Source of the DNA: Lenisia limosa
Lineage: Eukaryota; Breviatea
Length of the DNA stretch: 22,464 nt
Reading direction: 5' to 3'
Assembly: GCA_001655205.1 (NCBI GenBank)
Contig: LPNZ01006687.1
Location: 1 to 22,464 of the forward strand
Positions 18,701 to 22,464 of this stretch are shown in pieces (the stretch's first letter is position 1; every line of letters begins with the position of its first letter). The notes beneath the pieces were generated by a model, which searched no databases, was not told where the DNA came from, and was given only the letters and a program-made list of their open reading frames with translations. A program made the translations under genes and the position numbers.

Positions 18701-20051
18701 AATTAACACTGAATACAGAAACTAACATTTCACAATCTCACAAAACACAGATAGCAGGAACAACTGGGTACGACAAAAGTGACACGAAAACAAAGGTTCC
18801 TACAGGTTTGGCAACAGGTTTTCGAGCCGCTTTCGGCTTTGGTGTGACGATAGGTGGCATATCATCCATTTCGTCGTTCACGTCCGGTAACTTTTCTCCT
18901 AGAAAATAACAAGAATGCAAATTAAACACTTAATTTCACACAGTTTCCACGAGCTATTGTTCATCCTACTAGCCGTTACAGTACCTCTTTCCTCTGCTGC
19001 CTGCTGTGCGATATCGGAAGCAGTGATTCCCTCTGCAGCATGGCTGAAGTAAGCCTCAACACTTGGGCCTTCCATTTGGCCGCCAAACTTGGCCACCAAA
19101 GCTTCCTCCGCAGCAAGTCTCTTCTCGGCCTATACGGTCAACAGAAAGCAAAGCCTGGGTTTCTGGATAAAATGTCGAAAAATCCCAAATATATAAACAT
19201 CATATTACTATCCATTTTACATTCATTACTGTATACCCTTGAATCATGATAAAAACAATCCAGCAACAGCGTTTTCATCTCCAAATCCGGCCTACTTCAT
19301 GGTAAGACACCACTTTTCGTTTTCTCTTTCTTCGGCCGCCCTCCATCGCCGCCGTGGCCTCCTTCATGACAGCCTCCAGTTCCTTGTCGTCCATATCCCG
19401 AACAGAGCGTTGCTGCACAATGGGGGCCGGGGCTTTCTTCTTCAGCACGGGGGCGGCTGCTGGCATCGACTGCAATATAAAAACTCGGGAATTCACATCC
19501 GCTGCAATTCAATCTGTTCACTTTGGTTAGTTAATCAAAATATCAAAAAAAAACAAGATATTTCGTAGTACCGACAAAAAAAGTACTCTAAAGCCAGAGC
19601 CAAATATGATAGTGTATTTATATGAGTCTATCTCACCACAAGCATGATAAAACAAACCACCAACCAAAGTCTCTTGTGTAACAATTCTCATTCTTCCATT
19701 TGCGTCGATGTTTGATGGTAGTGAGGGTTGTGAAGGTTGAGACGGAACGGAGGGGGCCGACGATGGAGGGGGAGGCGCGAAGGTTTCCTCATCGGTAGGA
19801 GAAGGAAGGAATGCGTCTTGCGGCAGGAAGGGATTTTCCTCAATAATTTCTTTTATTTGATTGAGAGGCTGCTCCTCTTCATCCTCCCAGTCCTCATCGG
19901 CACCGTCTTCTTCGTTTTCTTCAGCATCACTTTGTGGCGGGGTGGGATTAGGAGTTGAGCCTTCGCTTGACGGCTGCGGGAAGTCTTCTTGCTCAAAGTT
20001 ATCGACAAGAGATGAGTGAGCTTGGGAAGCGTTGTCACCAAGAAAACTCAT
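12715..20051 (-). CDS. large unidentified protein, about 1,235 aa, 28 exons
   Basis: Transcript order: 20051-19665 (ATG, MSFLGDN), 19469-19314, 19129-18985, 18898-18804, 18620-18421 (gap inside), 18284-18022, 17910-17815, 17638-17567, 17508-17413, 17282-17226, 17187-17086, 16967-16824, 16657-16550, 16427-16309, 16141-15938, 15856-15730, 15692-15604, 15487-15451, 15238-15182, 15041-14919, 14832-14764, 14733-14554, 14338-14225, 13929-13738, 13626-13513, 13308-13211, 13125-13059 and 12909-12715 (stop TGA). Phase agrees at every junction outside the gap. The first 120 residues are acidic and Pro/Ser-rich. Residues about 130-640 are low-complexity, with Lys/Pro blocks (KAKPKPKAKPRPPPPPP) and acidic clusters (VVSDEDEDMDDLPLPSENDD) mixed with helical pieces. 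From about 700 on the sequence is hydrophobic-helical and globular (AVELFATWFFSLL, LGQIFNIFAKTEKDTLALL), possibly an alpha-helical repeat fold. A nuclear scaffold is a guess from composition. I recognise no family. Confidence 0.75.
14378..14445. other. assembly gap near a G homopolymer
   Basis: 68 N shortly after a run of 13 G. It falls inside an intron (14339-14553) of the minus-strand gene, so no coding sequence need be lost. Confidence 0.99.
14720..14781. repeat. 25-nt direct repeat, 37-nt period, spanning an intron
   Basis: Identical 25-base copies (on the plus strand beginning AAATAACCCGCAAAC) lie at 14720-14744 and 14757-14781. The copies straddle the donor and the acceptor of the 30-nt intron 14734-14763. 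Confidence 0.95.
14734..14763 (-). other. 30-nt intron inside a tandem duplication
   Basis: It starts GTTATTTGAG in one repeat copy and ends CAAAAACCAG in the other. Reading through gives TGA. Splicing in phase 0 joins …TFTSKTSLR to FAGYLSEYLNVG; both flanking exons are exact codon multiples (23 and 60 codons). Confidence 0.75.
15693..15729 (-). other. 37-nt intron (or frameshift site)
   Basis: It starts GTAGGACTTTTT and ends GACGTTTCAG. Removing it joins …STPDTFTEGD to KASEKMWTLFEENQ in phase 0. Read through, the segment also looks coding (VGLFAFILDDVSESQ) but then meets TGA, so a coding frameshift is the alternative. Confidence 0.6.
16446..16531. other. assembly gap
   Basis: 86 N inside an intron of the minus-strand gene (16428-16549). 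Confidence 0.99.
17188..17225 (-). other. 38-nt intron
   Basis: It starts GTGAGTTGTC and ends AACTGTGAAG (AAG acceptor). It joins …LSDIPVYT to VEEVMARQRKFRQKL in phase 0. Confidence 0.85.
18464..18580. other. assembly gap in coding sequence
   Basis: 117 N within the Lys/Pro-rich part of the large minus-strand gene. Both sides are coding (ALKKKAPPRPVIE before, LKKPKPAPKPSPPP after). The low-complexity repeat probably caused the gap; an intron could be hidden too. Confidence 0.99.
18633..18682. repeat. 22-nt direct repeat, 28-nt period
   Basis: Identical 22-base copies (beginning ATGATGGGGTTGAAC) at 18633-18654 and 18661-18682, in the intron 18621-18803 of the large minus-strand gene, directly beside its acceptor. 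Confidence 0.9.
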
Positions 20052-20493
20052 AATGGCGCAACAACTAAGGGGCCTTCTCAAGTGGCTTTCTCAGAGTCTT
20101 ACAACTTGAAAACGATGAATATCAACCTTAGTACGCTGTCATTTATCTAATACGCTAAGTACAGGAGCATCTTGCATCACAATAGTACTAATTAGTCCTG
20201 AATATGACCAAATTAACTATATTTTGCTGAAATCTTGAATTAAAGTTAAAGGCTGCATATTTTCTGAAAAAAGGGGATGAAAAATATCGACTTTTTTCGA
20301 ATTTTTTTCGAGTTTCCTTGCTTTTCTATTTCTCCCAACGCAATGGCCCTTCCTCTTGCCCTCCTCTCTCTCTCAACTCTATAATACTTCAATAACTGTT
20401 CTATAAGTATAATACGAGGAAGAAGACAAATACGCAAAGCACGACAAAAGGTTCCCTGTCCAATGTTCTTACTACAACGTTGAAACATCCACA
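20052..20493. promoter_or_regulatory. divergent intergenic region, bidirectional promoter candidate
   Basis: 442 bp between the ATG of the large minus-strand gene and the ATG of the Elongin-A-like gene. It is AT-rich, with a pyrimidine-rich stretch at about 20325-20375. There is no gene and no obvious TATA box. Confidence 0.5.
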
Positions 20494-22394
20494 ATGTCTC
20501 TTTTTCTTGATAGTGGTGTTCTTACCACCAAACATAAAAGAAGAGAAAAATGTCAATCTCTTGAGGACATGTGCATTTCCAAGCTTCAGAATAAAGTTCA
20601 TAGTATGGAGATTCACTCTTTTTTTTGTCTTTTCTTACCGCTTAGTGATTGCATCTTTAAATGGAATCAATCCAGTATTTCATGTTGCTATTCTTAAACA
20701 TGCTTCAAAGGATGATCTCTCTCGCATCGAGGATGCTACACAGGTAATTGGTTCTTTTGACGATTCCAAAGTCATCGTTTTAGGATATTGAACCCGATGT
20801 ATCAACTTTGTGGCAGAAGTATGTTGATAAGCTTCCAAATAAGCTCGTCAAACAAGTGATTGAGGAAGAAGGAAAGAGACCTCCAAACAGAATATTATAT
20901 GAAGTAAGCGATAAACTGCGTGGAAATAGAGGGTTAAATTTCTTGTCAGTATATGTCGTGTCTGTTGAGGCTTTACAACAATAATAATGAGTACTCCTTT
21001 CTACTTTATTCTGATAATTTAGATGGTAACTTTATTGAAAGAGAAAAAACTACAGGATGCAAAGGAAAAGCTCAGAGAAACCAACGATCAACTGGCAATA
21101 GGTTTGGATTATTTCTGGGGAACATAAATATGATATGTGTTGCAAAGTATATTCTTGGCTTTTTAATAAAAAAATTCATATGAAGAGATTATTGAATCAA
21201 ATAGTAATTTCTTCTACTGTTTTTTTTAGAAAATGGGTAATAACCCTAGCATTCAAAACAGCTTTACTCGCTCCTCTCTTCATTAAATTCTTGCTCATTG
21301 AAAAGACATCATTTTTTGCTATCCCTTCTCTTGGAAAAAAAAGAAAAAAAAAAAAGAACTACAACCACGCGTTTTTTTTGCTTCATCGAACACTGTTTTT
21401 CCTCTCTCTTTTGTCATCTTTGTGATTAATGCTATATGGAAAGTTAAAAGTCATATTTTGGCCTTTACTTAATTTACAGATGAGTCAATGCATCAGACAA
21501 AAATGATGGAATCTGTTACAAAGAGATCATCATTTGGCAGACAGCCGAGAAGGGGCTTTGAATTGGCGGTTGGTTTTCTTGAACTATTTCACCTATCCTT
21601 CACAAGAGCAATTTCATTATTATCAAAATAAAATACAGCAAGTCTGAACATGAACCTTTTTTTATCCTACATAGCCGAAAGGGTCCCTCTCTTTTTGGTA
21701 AAACTAACATCTGTAGCCACAGAGAAAACTCCTTCAACCTGCCAAAAAACCTTCAGGGTAAGAGAATAGATTATTGATCAAAGAATTATGATGATGATTA
21801 ATCGTAGAAAATATCACCCATATCAAGAAAAACAAAACCTTAATAGTTACCTGGTTATTTTATTCGCGCTCATATATCACTGATCATTTTTTTTTATCAT
21901 TTAGCCCGCCTACCAACATCCACGCAGCCGTTCGCAATGCACAGCGTCCATGGATGCGTGTTAGCGATACTTCAAAAAGTAATCGCTGGCTTCACATTAT
22001 CCCCAAACATTTAAGAGATTTCTCGATAACTTTTCAATTAACCCACTCAGTGTCGTGTTCTGGTAGTATGACTGAGAAATCAGAAACAGCCTCGAAATTG
22101 GTGAATAGTGTTGCAGCTGGAGCTAAGGTTGGTAGTTGGGAGACATTTGAAACATGCAATAGTAAATGTCTTGGGAGGTACGCTTTGGACATACATAAGC
22201 TGTCTAAAAGTGTGGTATTGCGTTAGTATAACACCCAGATTGCCGCCACTCAAAGGAAGCCAAGTGGATATTCCTTCATGGTAAAGCCGAAGAAGCCAGA
22301 AGCGGAGCCTCTTCGCGAACCGCCTCGGATGAAAACTATAAGTCACAAGTTGGCACAATGGCATGTTTTAATTCCAAACACAATTACAATAATG
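20494..22394 (+). CDS. Elongin-A-like protein, about 255 aa
   Basis: Exons 20494-20602, 20646-20743, 20784-20903, 21023-21101, 21480-21572, 21675-21697, 21723-21757, 21905-21959 and 22239-22394 total 768 nt in continuous phase. Residues about 20-100 fit the Elongin-A family (PF06881): a BC-box SLEDMCISKL, which in Elongin A binds the Elongin B/C dimer, then INPVFHVAILKHASKDDLSR with the IE that follows, then DVSTLWQKYVDK (LW plus a helix), then a charged helix (LKEKKLQDAKEKL). In other eukaryotes Elongin A stimulates RNA polymerase II elongation and is a substrate receptor of a cullin ubiquitin ligase. The C-terminal tail is basic and Pro-rich (MVKPKKPEAEPLREPPRMK), as in other members. The N-terminal TFIIS-N domain of animal Elongin A is absent. 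Exons 1-4 are well supported; exons 5-9 rest on phase only. Confidence 0.72.
20603..20645 (+). other. 43-nt intron
   Basis: It starts GTATGGAG, has a long T/C tract and ends ACCGCTTAG. Splicing (phase 1) joins …KLQNKVH to MIASLNGINPV. Confidence 0.8.
20744..20783 (+). other. 40-nt intron
   Basis: It starts GTAATTGG and ends TCGTTTTAG. Splicing in phase 0 joins …LSRIEDATQ to DIEPDVSTLWQ, the conserved Elongin-A core, which supports it strongly. Confidence 0.9.
21698..21722 (+). other. 25-nt intron with branch-point-like CTAAC
   Basis: It starts GTAAAACTAAC and ends GTAGCCACAG. CTAAC lies at 21703-21707. It joins short exons …ERVPLFL and RKLLQPAKKPS in phase 0. Support is phase only. Confidence 0.55.
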
Positions 22395-22430
22395 AGTACT
22401 ATATTATATAGCAATGAGAAAAAAATAAAA

Positions 22431-22436
22431 TAAAGA
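22431..22436 (+). promoter_or_regulatory. polyadenylation signal AATAAA
   Basis: AATAAA 37 bases after the proposed Elongin-A stop at 22392-22394, in an A-rich tract, which supports the 3' end of that gene model. Confidence 0.6.
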
Positions 22437-22464
22437 TGTATCTGGGCGAAGCCGTCCACACCAT

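Noticed and set aside
20051-20081. An upstream start for the large gene at 20081
   Set aside because: That codon is TTG. The first in-frame ATG is at 20051 and fits the start of the acidic N-terminus.
1-22464. Bacterial operons, CRISPR arrays or prophage genes
   Set aside because: All genes are intron-split, with GT-AG sites, a eukaryotic tRNA and a poly(A) signal. No regularly spaced repeats of CRISPR type occur.

Overview
This is an intron-dense nuclear segment from a eukaryote, taken from a draft assembly with five runs of N. All protein genes are split by GT-AG introns. The tRNA-Gly(GCC) has the usual eukaryotic sequence, and one gene carries an Elongin-A-type domain, which suggests an opisthokont. 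Many introns are only 22-50 nt long and genes are closely packed. Flatworms and a few other reduced animals are known for very short introns, but the sequence alone does not fix the taxon. Exon models were built by hand from open frame, splice sites and phase continuity; no similarity search was possible.

Layout. 1-2986 (+): 3' part of a coiled-coil protein gene. Its 1.7 kb intron (808-2507) holds a tRNA-Gly gene, a GC-rich island and two perfect hairpins. 9748-3133 (-): three head-to-tail genes, a multi-pass membrane protein of about 838 aa (9748-5520), a 184 aa protein (5362-4426) and a protein of at least 200 aa interrupted by a gap (4351-3133). Spacers are only 157 and 74 bp, so the arrangement looks operon-like. 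9749-10379: divergent promoter region. 10380-12297 (+): an unidentified gene whose middle exons cannot be resolved. 20051-12715 (-): a 28-exon gene for an unidentified protein of about 1,235 aa, with an acidic N-terminus, a Lys/Pro-rich middle and a helical C-terminal half. 20494-22394 (+): a short Elongin-A-like protein with a BC-box.

The most interesting signal is a population of mini-introns. At least 15 introns of 22-50 nt are supported because removing each one joins two good coding stretches in matching phase, while reading through gives a stop or frame change. The shortest well-supported one is 22 nt. A 17-nt candidate also exists. One 30-nt intron lies exactly inside a 37-nt-period tandem duplication, as expected for an intron born by duplication.

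Apart from Elongin-A and the tRNA, I could not assign the genes to known families, so no shared pathway can be claimed.
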